NCBI GenBank assembly: GCA_902775565.1
Contig: CACYMP010000025.1
Span: forward strand, 1-32,992
Length of the DNA: 32,992 nucleotides
Origin: Oscillospiraceae bacterium
Lineage (GTDB): Bacteria; Bacillota; Clostridia; Saccharofermentanales; Saccharofermentanaceae
Reading direction: 5' to 3'
The notes beneath the pieces are model-generated. The model was not told the origin of the DNA. It ran no database searches and worked only from the letters and a program-made list of their open reading frames with translations. This document shows positions 1 to 7,632 of the stretch, piece by piece (within the stretch, counting starts at the first letter, position 1; every line of letters begins with the position of its first letter). The translations under genes and the position numbers were made by a program.

Positions 1-88
1 GCAGATATCTGACTGATGAATATTCATATCTGTTTCGATTATACAGAGGCATTGAACAAAAAATGCGTACTTCGTGTCCAAAAAAAGG

Positions 89-342
89 TTACCACTTCAT
101 TTTTGCCGATTTAGTAGGTATTTTTCAGTGGCAAAACAGGCCCTCGGGACACAGATTACCTACAAAAATCGAAAAAGTTGCGTTTTAGTAGGTATTTTCA
201 GCCGCCGCAAGCGGTCACAGAGCGTAAAATTACCTACTAAAATCAGGTTTTTGCCGATTTAGTAGGTAATCCGGGGCGCGCAACCGGTTTTCGAAGCGAA
301 AAATTACCTACAAAAATGAAGAAAATGCGATTTTTGTAGGTA
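89..342. repeat. Dyad array A: 39-bp hairpin units at exact 74-bp period
   Basis: Three complete 39-bp units lie at 156-194, 230-268 and 304-342, and a left-truncated one lies at 89-120. Each complete unit starts TTACCTAC and ends GTAGGTA, so its arms are inverted repeats (TTACCTAC, then A or T, then AAAATC, mirrored at the other end). The core of about 9-11 bp differs between units. The right ends fall at 120, 194, 268 and 342, exactly 74 bp apart. The 35-bp stretches between units are unrelated to each other. The arm base after TTACCTAC is T paired with A in the second complete unit and A paired with T in the third, a compensating change; the first complete unit has an A-A mismatch there. 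No convincing gene is present in 1-365, and 1-88 shows nothing I can interpret. Sites for a DNA-binding protein or a structured RNA are both possible. Confidence 0.85.
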
Positions 343-365
343 TCGGGCCGTCCGGGCATAACACT

Positions 366-402
366 AAGCAAAAAACAAAGGCCGCCTCGCAATGAGACGG
401 CC
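366..402 (-). terminator. Rho-independent terminator of the BspA-like gene
   Basis: Read on the minus strand, a 9-position stem with one mismatch (GGCCGTCTC / GAGGCGGCC, loop of 5) is followed directly by TTTGTTTTTTGC. It lies 18 bp beyond the stop codon of the leftward BspA-like gene, the expected place for its terminator. Confidence 0.85.
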
Positions 403-419
403 CTGTGATTTCAGTCTTT

Positions 420-2291
420 TTACTTGACCTTGATCTTGAATGTTACTGTCTTCCAGGCGGAAGCTTTATAGGTAGCGTTGCCGGTCGCCATGACCTTAAC
501 CTTGATCTTGTAAGTGCCCCTCTTGAGCTTCTTCTTGACGGTAACTTTGCCGGTGTACTTGTTGATCGTGATCTTCTTTTTGCCGGAAAGCTTGACGTAG
601 ATCGCGCTCTGACCGGGAGCTTTTACCGTGAGGACCTTGGACGCCGCGACTGTCCTGGTCTTCTTTCTGAGCTTTCTGTACTTGACCTTTGCAGTCTTGC
701 CTTTGACCGTTGCGGGGTTCTCGATCAGATGGTTAAAAGCCGTATCGCATCCATCCCAGGAATGGGAGTTTGCATATCTCAGATCTTCTTCGAGATTGAT
801 CAGTGACAGTTTTGAGCATTTATTGAATGCGGAGATTCCGACAGTTTTTACACTGCTCGGAAGTGTGATGCTTTCAAGCTGACTGCAGTATTCAAATGCA
901 TACATGCCTATATCCGTAACGCCGTAAGGGATCGAAACGCTTGAAAGATTAGCGCATTTGCTGAACATTCCTTCGCTGATGCACTTGTAACCGTTGCCGA
1001 ACTTTACTGTGGTAAGTGATTCGCAGTTCGAAAACGCGTAGGTTCCGACTTTTCCGACACTGCCGGGAATCGTAATGCTGCTAAGGCTTTCGCAATCTGC
1101 AAAGGCACCGTGACCGATCTCTTTTACACCGCTTGCAAGAACAACGCTCGTAAGTTTCTTACATTTGATGAATGCCCATTCACCCATGCCGGTCAGGCTT
1201 CCGGCGATCGAAACGCTTGTCAGTTCATCACAATCGGAAAACGCATAGTTGGCAATCGTTTTAACATTGGGCAGCTTGACGCTCTTAAGGCTGTCGCAAT
1301 TGGAAAAAGCCCATTCACAAATGCTTGTAACGGTAGACGGGATAGATATGGCCTTCAGGGAAGTGCAGCTGGCAAAAGCATACTGACCTATCGTCTTCAC
1401 TCCCTTAGAGATGGTGACACTCGTAAGGCCTTCGCATTTCCAAAACGCAAAATCTTCGATCTTGGATATACTGCCGGGGATAGTCACCTTTTTCAGGCTT
1501 GTGCATGAATCAAAAGCATAATTTCCGATCGAGGTGATGTTCTTCCCGAGAGTAATTCCCGCAAGACTCTTGCAATTCAAAAATGCTCCGTCTCCGATTT
1601 TTGTAACTGTGGAAGGAATGGTGACGCTTGTAAGATTCTCGCATTCAGCAAACACAAAACTTCCGATCGACTTAACGCCCTTACCTATCACTACCTTGGT
1701 AATGCTTTTGGCAGAACTGTGCCAGGGTATCTCTTCCGCATCATCGGTATCGGGCATTTTTCCATTGCCGCTGATGGTGAGAGTCGATCCACTCAAAGAC
1801 CATTTGATATTTCCCCAGACATTTGCGTTCTTTTCGGGAACGCTGTCTGTCTCTGAAGACTTGTCACCAAAGGCGGGTTCAGCCTCTTCTGTCTTCTTTT
1901 CTGTCTGCTCTTCTTCAGCGGGCTGTCCTGCATCAGGCTTCTTTTCAGCGGGCTGCTCTGCTGACGGTTCTTCTGCAGCAGGGTCACCTGCTTCAGGCTC
2001 TGTCTCTTTGGTTTCCGCAGGCTCTTCGGGCTGCTCTTCGGGCTGCTCTTCCTTGGCCGCAGGCTCCTCCGCTGCGGGCTTTTCGGATGCCTTCTGTTCC
2101 GGCTCCTCCTTGCTCTCCGCGGGCTTCTCAGTCTCTTTCTTTGCGGGTTCTTTCTTTTCCTGCTCTGTGGTCTCTACGGTTGCGGTCTCTTCAGCTTCTG
2201 ATGCTGTCTCATCTGCGAAAACCAATGCCGGCACCATTCCGACAGTCATTGCGACAGCAACACAGGCTGCCAGCAAACGCTTCAGTCTCAT
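420..2291 (-). CDS. Secreted BspA-like leucine-rich-repeat protein
   Basis: A 623-residue cell-surface or secreted protein. The start is the ATG at 2291, because AGGAGG sits 6 bp before it and a signal peptide begins there (MRLKRLL, hydrophobic core, cleavage near VFA-DE at about residue 26); an in-frame ATG 27 bp upstream lacks these. Residues about 27-150 are a low-complexity Glu/Pro/Lys/Ala stalk. Residues about 165-480 hold some 13 LRR_5 (BspA/TpLRR) repeats of about 23 residues, each with an AF..C..L..V.IP pattern. The last 90 residues form a Lys-rich beta domain seen at the C-terminus of clostridial surface proteins. No LPXTG motif is visible. BspA-type repeats elsewhere bind host or matrix proteins, so adhesion is the likely role, but the ligand is unknown. 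The gene stands alone, with its own promoter and terminator, between dyad arrays A and B. Confidence 0.9.
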   Translation of the reverse strand: MRLKRLLAACVAVAMTVGMVPALVFADETASEAEETATVETTEQEKKEPAKKETEKPAESKEEPEQKASEKPAAEEPAAKEEQPEEQPEEPAETKETEPEAGDPAAEEPSAEQPAEKKPDAGQPAEEEQTEKKTEEAEPAFGDKSSETDSVPEKNANVWGNIKWSLSGSTLTISGNGKMPDTDDAEEIPWHSSAKSITKVVIGKGVKSIGSFVFAECENLTSVTIPSTVTKIGDGAFLNCKSLAGITLGKNITSIGNYAFDSCTSLKKVTIPGSISKIEDFAFWKCEGLTSVTISKGVKTIGQYAFASCTSLKAISIPSTVTSICEWAFSNCDSLKSVKLPNVKTIANYAFSDCDELTSVSIAGSLTGMGEWAFIKCKKLTSVVLASGVKEIGHGAFADCESLSSITIPGSVGKVGTYAFSNCESLTTVKFGNGYKCISEGMFSKCANLSSVSIPYGVTDIGMYAFEYCSQLESITLPSSVKTVGISAFNKCSKLSLINLEEDLRYANSHSWDGCDTAFNHLIENPATVKGKTAKVKYRKLRKKTRTVAASKVLTVKAPGQSAIYVKLSGKKKITINKYTGKVTVKKKLKRGTYKIKVKVMATGNATYKASAWKTVTFKIKVK

Positions 2292-2340
2292 AATTATCCT
2301 CCTCTTATTCCAAATCATGCCGATTTGTCAATAATTTTTA

Positions 2341-2369
2341 ATTATAGTCCGCAGGCACGGCAATTTAAA
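2341..2369 (-). promoter_or_regulatory. Sigma-A-type promoter of the BspA-like gene
   Basis: On the minus strand, TTTAAA (2364-2369) is separated by 17 bp from a perfect TATAAT (2341-2346). It lies about 50 bp before the chosen start codon. Confidence 0.6.
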
Positions 2370-2424
2370 GAGGATATCTTAATCCGGGATTCCGCCTCCC
2401 CGGGTGATGCTCTGAAAATGAGGG

Positions 2425-2458
2425 CCTGCAAAAACCGTGTTTCGGCTGCTCTTGCAGG
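2425..2458 (-). other. Hairpin, possible weak terminator
   Basis: CCTGCAA (2425-2431) and TTGCAGG (2452-2458) form a 7-bp inverted repeat upstream of the BspA promoter. On the minus strand it is followed by CCCTCATTTTC, so the T tract is displaced and weak. It could end the leftward diguanylate-cyclase operon before the BspA promoter, but this is uncertain. Confidence 0.3.
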
Positions 2459-2483
2459 TCTTATTCTTCGGCAAAACAGGCAG

Positions 2484-2669
2484 TACATACGAAAAGCGTA
2501 AAACAGCCGTTTTTATCCGTGCATTTCTATCGAAAAAAGCCTCTTCAAGCCTTTGCGCACGGATAATTTCTTATGTTTTTCTGTTTTCGTATGTACATTT
2601 TTCGCTGAACGGGGCTAAAAATGCCAAAACGCACGGATATTTTCTTCGAAAAAGCGGTTTTCGTATGTA
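2484..2669. repeat. Dyad array B: directional 39-bp units at 73/74-bp period
   Basis: Three 39-bp units lie at 2484-2522 (plus orientation), 2557-2595 and 2631-2669 (both reversed). Each runs from TACATACGAAAA through a variable core to an ATCCGTGC end; reversed units read GCACGGAT ... TTTTCGTATGTA. Starts are 73 and 74 bp apart. Unlike arrays A and C, the two ends carry different 8-bp words, so units have a direction. The first two units face each other and can therefore form a long nested imperfect hairpin. Nothing coding was found in 2292-2727: reading frames there have no family similarity that I recognise and run through the repeats. Confidence 0.8.
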
Positions 2670-2727
2670 TGCCTTTTCCGGACAGCAATGCCGCAGCGCT
2701 AATCACGAAAAAAGGGCAGCATTCAAC

Positions 2728-3342
2728 TTACTTGATCTTCGGTTCCTTGCCGAATATGCAGAGGGTATCGCGGCCCTGCTTTAACCTCAGATACTGGATC
2801 CCGATGCAGTTCTGATTAGAGTCCTGGGTCATGTATTCGAAAGTAACCATGTACCTTTCGCCCGTGTCGGTCCTTATCACAAATGTGTACTCCGTGGATT
2901 TTGTACCGTTGTTTGAGAAAAGCCCGGAACCCGTAACATCGATGTCCTTCACTTTACCGTTGATCTGCGAAAAGAACTCCTCGGCATCTTCTCTGGTGAG
3001 AGCATCTCCGGAGTAGCCCTCTTTTGCAAAGATACTATAGAGCTCATCGGGGTCGTTGGACTTGAAAGCATCCATGGTCAAACGGAGCGCCGAAGACGTA
3101 TTGGCAGCGGAATTCATATCTCTGCTGATGCGGCCTGAGGACACGGTAAAGATCAGGGATACGAGCAGCATGGGCAATCCGATAAGGGTGAATATGCCGC
3201 CCGTGACGATCATTCCGATGCGCTTTTTGCCTTTAACCGTTTTGATAATGCCGAACACGAGAAGAAGTATTCCCGCTACAGCGAAAATGAGGCTCAATAT
3301 GAGCATGATTGTTCCAAATGTTACTATCGAAGCTGTTTCCAT
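2728..3342 (-). CDS. Two-helix membrane protein with C-terminal extracytoplasmic domain
   Basis: A 204-residue protein of unknown function. The start is the ATG at 3342, preceded by AAAAGGAGA with 7 bp spacing; a longer frame exists but would extend into the upstream lipoprotein gene. Two hydrophobic helices at about residues 5-33 and 43-66 (rich in Ile, Leu, Val, Gly) are separated by a short basic loop. A polar domain of about 125 residues follows (acidic helix with FKSNDPDELYSIF, then beta-like segments with RTDTGERYMVTFEY), reminiscent of NTF2-like or DUF5104-type extracytoplasmic domains; that assignment is tentative. It is the last gene of a leftward operon, 17 bp after the lipoprotein gene and behind the diguanylate cyclase. 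No strong terminator directly follows; dyad array B begins about 60 bp downstream. Confidence 0.8.
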   Translation of the reverse strand: METASIVTFGTIMLILSLIFAVAGILLLVFGIIKTVKGKKRIGMIVTGGIFTLIGLPMLLVSLIFTVSSGRISRDMNSAANTSSALRLTMDAFKSNDPDELYSIFAKEGYSGDALTREDAEEFFSQINGKVKDIDVTGSGLFSNNGTKSTEYTFVIRTDTGERYMVTFEYMTQDSNQNCIGIQYLRLKQGRDTLCIFGKEPKIK

Positions 3343-3359
3343 ATTCAATCTCCTTTTCT

Positions 3360-4205
3360 TTAATTCATGTCCGTTATTCCTATCATGTAATCGGGCTTTC
3401 TTAAGCTCTCGTCTTTCATCCACGAACTGCCCGTCTGCCTGTAGCATGTAACATTGACGTGGTGGAACTGAACCCAGATGTTATAGCTGTCATTCTCCCA
3501 GCAGATGCCCTGGAAATCGTTTTTCCAGCACGGAGCAAACGAATAGACCTTGCTGCCGCTCTCATCATAGATATTGACCGTTATCTTTTCGTCACTGCCG
3601 GCAACGCTCTCTGCATAGTATTTGTTGTCGTAGCTATAGGTCTTTTCCAGCGTGAAGCTTCCGTATCTTGTCGGACGGGAAGCTTCATAGTCAGCCATTA
3701 CCTTTTCGTAGATGGGCATCCAGTAAGAAGCCATCTTGGAAGGGACCTCCTGGTAGTACCAGCCCATTTCCTCCGGCATGCTTGCTCCGCCCATGTTCAA
3801 TACGAAAAAGTACAGCTTGGAATCAAAGCAGTACAGTGAGACCTGATTGTAATTGCCGTCATAACGGACAGCCAAATTAACCTCGGAACCGGCGATCCTC
3901 TGGTATTTCTCGGGCTCTTCCTGATCATTGATTTTCAGGTCGAGCCTGTCGGTATGCTTCTTGTAAAACGCAGGATCATATTTGGCATCCTCGTTAAAGA
4001 GCTCAACGAATCTGTCCTTGTCGAAAACTACATCCGTCTTGATGGGATCTCTTGTGTTCGTCGCGTTCTTGCCGCAGCGGAATTCGCACGTTATGTCGCC
4101 CTTGATCTTGGTCATGTGACCGGTAGGCAACGAAAACATGCAGCCCGTAAACAGGCACAGCATCACCAGTACAAGGACCGGCCCTGAAAGTGTTTTCTTG
4201 ATCAT
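3360..4205 (-). CDS. Lipoprotein of unknown function
   Basis: A 281-residue predicted lipoprotein. The N-terminus MIKKTLSG is followed by a hydrophobic stretch and the lipobox LFTGC, with the lipidated Cys at about residue 22. AGGGAG lies about 8 bp before the ATG. The mature part is hydrophilic and Tyr/Asp-rich (for example KYDPAFYKKHTDRLDL near residue 75), with a Tyr/Trp-rich C-terminal region; I recognise no domain. It sits 27 bp after the GGDEF gene and 17 bp before the membrane-protein gene, so the three are probably co-transcribed. A link between the cyclic dinucleotide enzyme and these envelope proteins is inference from position only. Confidence 0.8.
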   Translation of the reverse strand: MIKKTLSGPVLVLVMLCLFTGCMFSLPTGHMTKIKGDITCEFRCGKNATNTRDPIKTDVVFDKDRFVELFNEDAKYDPAFYKKHTDRLDLKINDQEEPEKYQRIAGSEVNLAVRYDGNYNQVSLYCFDSKLYFFVLNMGGASMPEEMGWYYQEVPSKMASYWMPIYEKVMADYEASRPTRYGSFTLEKTYSYDNKYYAESVAGSDEKITVNIYDESGSKVYSFAPCWKNDFQGICWENDSYNIWVQFHHVNVTCYRQTGSSWMKDESLRKPDYMIGITDMN

Positions 4206-4232
4206 CGCTTTTTCTCCCTTATTCCTTCAGTC

Positions 4233-5624
4233 TTATTGGCGATATATTAGTTCCGGATGCTGCTCGTAGAAGTGTTTCTTGTCTTCGTACATCCTCTTGT
4301 CGGCATTGCGCATCGCTTTGAGTATATCGGGCTCGTCCGCGCTGAACGACATGCCGACCGCAAATCTTAAAGTCTCTGTCTTGTTGGCCCTCTCGATGAG
4401 CTCGGCAACGCGTTCCTTGGCGGTCTTCGGTTCCATCTTGCATGCGATGACCATGAATTCGTCACCGCCGACACGGTATACCTCCGCATCGTAGAAAACG
4501 TCAGACAGAAGCTGCGCGGCATCCTTGAGCATAACGTCACCGGCAGAATGTCCCTCGGTATCGTTCAGCCTCTTAAGGCCGTTCATGTCAGCGAAAATGA
4601 TCGCGTACGGAGTCTCCAATACATCCTTGCCTGCAATGACGCGGTCAACGCGGTTGTTCATTATGTTACGGTTAAGGATGCCCGTGAGCATGTCGATCGA
4701 GCTTAAGGTCTGCAGCCTCTTCATGAGCGCGTAGTTAGCTATCTCGGCTCCGATAAAGAAAGTTGTGAGCTCGAGCGTCTCCTTTATCTTGACCGTATTC
4801 TCGGTATTGAAATTGATAGCCCACATGAAGCCTAAGGTCTCGTCACCGTGCTTGAGCGGGAAAAAGACCATGCTCTTTACTTTCGCTTCCTTAAGCGATT
4901 CATACCATTGGGGATCCTTCCTGCGGATAAGCTCCATGTCCTCGTCGTTCTTGACTATCAGGCATGTGCTTCCGTCAAGCGCCTTTTCCCAGTTGACGGC
5001 CAGCTTATAGTTATCTTCCTCGGGCCAGTCCGCATCGGTATGGACTATGCCTTCCCTGCTTGCTTTGCCGATCATGCGGCAGCGCATCGCATCGTGATCC
5101 AAGTAAACGATGTTGCATTCGTCAGAATCGCAGATCGCGCGTATGTCTCCTACGACCTCATTTATTGCCTTCTCGAAATCAGCAGCTCCCCTCAGCTTAA
5201 TGCATGTCTGAAGCACCTTTGCTGAAGAATCCGCTGAGACGTCGGACATCTTCTCGGTATTGGCCTGCGGTGTTACATCGTAAGTGTAGATGCAGTAGCC
5301 GGTATTCGGCTCGTCAGATTCCAGCGGGATCAGGAACATATTGAGCCAAAGGCCCATCTGATAAAGACTTACATATGAATGCATCGGCTCTCCGCCGATC
5401 GCCGCGCGGTAGAAGAAATCCTCAAAATTCGGATTCTTGGGGAAGCACATCTCATAAGGACAGCCGGGCACGAAAGGGTGTCCCGTTATCTGCTCTATAT
5501 CGTTGCAATGTGCTTTGTTGCCCGCTACGACACGGATATTTCCAAAGTGCTTATCGTCAATCTTTTCTACCGACAGTATGCATGTCTTGGCTTTATAACG
5601 CTTCAGCAGCTCGTCAAAAGACAT
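4233..5624 (-). CDS. PAS/GAF-GGDEF diguanylate cyclase
   Basis: A 463-residue cytoplasmic protein predicted to make cyclic di-GMP from two GTP. The start is the ATG at 5624, preceded by GGGAGG with about 7 bp spacing; an in-frame upstream ATG would place extra codons across the promoter. Residues about 20-120 look like a PAS-type sensor, about 135-300 is a GAF domain, and 308-450 is a GGDEF domain opening with DMLTGILNR. The active-site loop GGDEF is intact at 386-390. The inhibitory I-site (RxxD five residues before GGDEF) is absent: FYDA occupies that place, so product inhibition is not expected. No EAL or HD-GYP domain is attached. First gene of a three-gene leftward operon. Confidence 0.93.
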   Translation of the reverse strand: MSFDELLKRYKAKTCILSVEKIDDKHFGNIRVVAGNKAHCNDIEQITGHPFVPGCPYEMCFPKNPNFEDFFYRAAIGGEPMHSYVSLYQMGLWLNMFLIPLESDEPNTGYCIYTYDVTPQANTEKMSDVSADSSAKVLQTCIKLRGAADFEKAINEVVGDIRAICDSDECNIVYLDHDAMRCRMIGKASREGIVHTDADWPEEDNYKLAVNWEKALDGSTCLIVKNDEDMELIRRKDPQWYESLKEAKVKSMVFFPLKHGDETLGFMWAINFNTENTVKIKETLELTTFFIGAEIANYALMKRLQTLSSIDMLTGILNRNIMNNRVDRVIAGKDVLETPYAIIFADMNGLKRLNDTEGHSAGDVMLKDAAQLLSDVFYDAEVYRVGGDEFMVIACKMEPKTAKERVAELIERANKTETLRFAVGMSFSADEPDILKAMRNADKRMYEDKKHFYEQHPELIYRQ

Positions 5625-5666
5625 CGAAGATCCTCCCGTTCCATGAAAAAATAATCTTCTTGAAGG

Positions 5667-5675
5667 ATTATAACA
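5667..5675 (-). promoter_or_regulatory. Extended -10 promoter of the diguanylate cyclase operon
   Basis: The minus strand reads TGTTATAAT, an extended -10 (TG, one base, perfect TATAAT), about 43 bp before the GGDEF start codon. No good -35 box is seen, as is common for extended -10 promoters. Confidence 0.55.
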
Positions 5676-5839
5676 TGCGGTAAGCCCTTTTTGATTATCT
5701 CGAGAGCTGCCAGATGTATAAATATTTTGATTATCAAAGTATTGCCTCATGTTTGCCCCACTTGCCCGTATTTATATCCGGGTTTTGAGAATACTATGAC
5801 GCTAACAGAAAGCTTTTTTCGCTTATAAAGGAAAACACT

Positions 5840-6625
5840 ATGAACTATAAGATATATAACAACAATTCAAAGGACTGGGTCTTACTGATCCACGGCTTGG
5901 GCGGCAGCATCAGGACCTGGAAATACCAGATCGATGACTTAAAGGATTTCAACGTCATCGCAGTCGACTTAGAGGGCCACGGCGGTTCTTCCATCAGGAA
6001 GACCAGGCATCTTCTGACCGAATCCGCAGCCGGCATCAACGGCATCTTGGAGCAGGAAGGCATCGAAAAGGTCCACATCATCTCACTGTCTCTGGGTACC
6101 CTCGTTGCAATGGAGTTCGCTCATCTTTACAAAGATAAGGTCAGATCCATCGTTCTCGCGGGCTTTGTAATGAACCTCGGCATAGGCTACAAGACTCTTT
6201 TAGCGCTCGTCGAAGGCTTCAAATACATCATCCCGAAGAGATTCTTCTATCCGATGTTCGCCAATCTCATGATGCCAAACAAGAACCACAAAAAGTCCCG
6301 GGACATCTTCATCAGGGAATCCTTCAAGATGACCTCCGAGGCCTTCAGGATGTGGCTTACCGAGCTTTTCAGGACACAGTTCAAGATCAAGGAGTACTAC
6401 CGCACGATCAAAGAAGGGCATCTCCCCGTCTTCCTGATCTCAGGAAACGAAGACTACTTCTTCCTCAAGAGCGTCAAGAAGACACACAGGGAAATGAAAG
6501 AATCCACGCTCTGCTTCATCGAGAAATGCGGTCATGTCTGCAGCATCGAAAAGTATGAGCTTTTCAACAGCCTCGTCTTAAAGTTCCTGCGCGGTTCGGA
6601 TAATACCGCGGCAGCCGTTATTTAA
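5840..6625 (+). CDS. Alpha/beta-fold hydrolase
   Basis: A 261-residue cytoplasmic serine hydrolase of the alpha/beta fold. HGLGG (residues 18-22) forms the oxyanion region, and VDLEGHGGS follows at about 42-50. The nucleophile elbow is S82-L-S84-L-G86, a GxSxG variant with Ser in place of the first Gly. Asp205 (SGNEDYFF) and His232 (CGHVCS) complete a plausible catalytic triad. A helical cap lies between about 115 and 195. Ester, lactone or thioester substrates are all possible and cannot be chosen from sequence. An AAAGGA element precedes the ATG by about 8 bp. It is divergent from the diguanylate cyclase gene, and its 3' end overlaps the small zinc-ribbon frame by 8 bp. Confidence 0.9.
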   Translation: MNYKIYNNNSKDWVLLIHGLGGSIRTWKYQIDDLKDFNVIAVDLEGHGGSSIRKTRHLLTESAAGINGILEQEGIEKVHIISLSLGTLVAMEFAHLYKDKVRSIVLAGFVMNLGIGYKTLLALVEGFKYIIPKRFFYPMFANLMMPNKNHKKSRDIFIRESFKMTSEAFRMWLTELFRTQFKIKEYYRTIKEGHLPVFLISGNEDYFFLKSVKKTHREMKESTLCFIEKCGHVCSIEKYELFNSLVLKFLRGSDNTAAAVI

Positions 6626-6776
6626 ACTTCCCGCCGCACTCGCCGCAGAACCTGGCAGTTCCGATCCTCGGAGTGCCGCAGTAAAGGCATTTCTCAACAG
6701 TCCCTTGCGGTGCTGACGAAGGCACCTGCTGCTTAATACACTCAGGCAGGTCCCTGTATCCGATATAGACGTTCAT
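6618..6776 (-). pseudogene. Zinc-ribbon fragment, probable gene remnant
   Basis: A 52-residue reading frame ending in a clear double-CxxC zinc ribbon (CLYCGTPRI then RFCGECGGKFK), the type found at the C-terminus of many Clostridia membrane or SPFH proteins. Only the tail of such a protein is present. The frame stays open upstream to 6956, but that part crosses the response-regulator operator and start codon and has no plausible protein sequence. No ribosome binding site precedes the ATG at 6776. It is most likely the decayed 3' end of a longer gene, though expression as a mini-protein cannot be excluded. Confidence 0.4.
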
Positions 6777-6870
6777 TATCTTTGGAACACTCTCTTTTCG
6801 CGCATTAATTCGAATAACTTCTTGATTTATTAAAATAGAAGTGTCAAGATTTTTTAATTGAGGGTTTGTT

Positions 6871-6926
6871 CTTAACACACCAACAAAACACATAAACCAC
6901 ACACAGACTACACAAAAGTCTATTAT
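6871..6926 (+). promoter_or_regulatory. Tandem 11-bp-repeat operator and promoter of the response regulator
   Basis: Four consecutive 11-bp repeats (6871-6881, 6882-6892, 6893-6903, 6904-6914) end in ACACA, the first in ACACC; the last is CAGACTACACA. A -10 box TATTAT follows at 6921-6926 after 6 bp, and no -35 box is present. Head-to-tail 11-bp repeats replacing the -35 are how OmpR/PhoB-family regulators bind and activate. The same element occurs at 9401-9456 and 11213-11268. Confidence 0.7.
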
Positions 6927-6949
6927 CCTCTTGGGCAAGGAGGTCTTGA

Positions 6950-7621
6950 ATGGCAAAGATACTGATGGTCGAAGATTCGGCTCAGTTAAGGGAAGCGGTT
7001 TCTGATTTCTTTAAGAACAGAAGCGGCGGAACACTCACAGTTGAGACGGCGGCAGACGGCGATGAAGGAATGAACGCCGTAATGAATAACACATATGACC
7101 TTGTCATACTGGATATCATGCTGCCGGGACCCTCAGGCTATATGATCTGCAAAAAGCTCCGCGAAAAGAGCGACTGCCCGATCGTTTTCCTGACAGCCTT
7201 GGGAACTGAAGACAACATCCTTCTGGGCTACGAGATGGGCGCAGACGAATACATGGTCAAACCGTTTTCGCTCATGGTCCTCTACACCAAATGTCTCATC
7301 CTTATGGACAGGAAGGTGAAAAAGGAGACCGAGAAGGTATTGGAATCAGGAGACATCAAACTTTACCCTTCAAGAATGCAGGTTTTCGTAGGCGACAAAG
7401 AGATAGAACTCGCGCCCAAGGAATACTTCCTCCTCAAAGCTTTGCTCGATAACAAAGGCCACGTTCTCGGCAGGCAGCAGCTGCTCGATCTCGTGTGGGG
7501 CATGGATTATTTCGGGAGTGACAGGGTCGTAGACACCCACGTTAAGAACGTCCGACATAAACTCGGTTCTTCAGGAGATCAGATCAAGACTATCAGAGGC
7601 GGAGGTTATAAAGCCGTCTGA
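6950..7621 (+). CDS. OmpR/VanR-family response regulator
   Basis: A 223-residue transcription factor. The receiver domain (about 1-120) has the acidic pair E8/D9, the phosphoacceptor D55 (LVILDIMLPG), Thr82 and Lys104 (MVKPFS). The C-terminal winged helix (about 128-223) has the typical LAPKEYFLLKALL and VDTHVKNVRHKLG segments and ends RGGGYKAV. AAGGAGGT lies 5 bp before the ATG. The histidine kinase follows after 11 bp, so the pair forms one operon. The gene carries upstream the same tandem 11-bp repeats as the two lipoprotein genes downstream of the kinase, which implies autoregulation and control of those genes; that is inference from the shared sites. Confidence 0.95.
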   Translation: MAKILMVEDSAQLREAVSDFFKNRSGGTLTVETAADGDEGMNAVMNNTYDLVILDIMLPGPSGYMICKKLREKSDCPIVFLTALGTEDNILLGYEMGADEYMVKPFSLMVLYTKCLILMDRKVKKETEKVLESGDIKLYPSRMQVFVGDKEIELAPKEYFLLKALLDNKGHVLGRQQLLDLVWGMDYFGSDRVVDTHVKNVRHKLGSSGDQIKTIRGGGYKAV

Positions 7622-7632
7622 AAGGGGATCTC

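Noticed and set aside
89..342. CRISPR array, suggested by 39-bp units and 35-bp linkers
   Set aside because: Unit cores vary while only the arms are kept, linkers are few and no cas gene is in the window. The same geometry recurs twice with other arm sequences.
1534..2334. A 266-codon plus-strand frame opposite the BspA-like gene
   Set aside because: Its Ser/Ala/Gly-rich product is the mirror of the Glu/Pro-rich stalk codons; it has no ribosome site, and the minus-strand gene has full support.
2437..2784. A 115-codon plus-strand frame across array B
   Set aside because: It runs through the repeats and into the end of a real minus-strand gene, has no ribosome site, and its product has no family character.
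6777..6956. Upstream extension of the zinc-ribbon frame to a start at 6956
   Set aside because: It would overlap the start codon and operator of the response regulator, and its residues look random.
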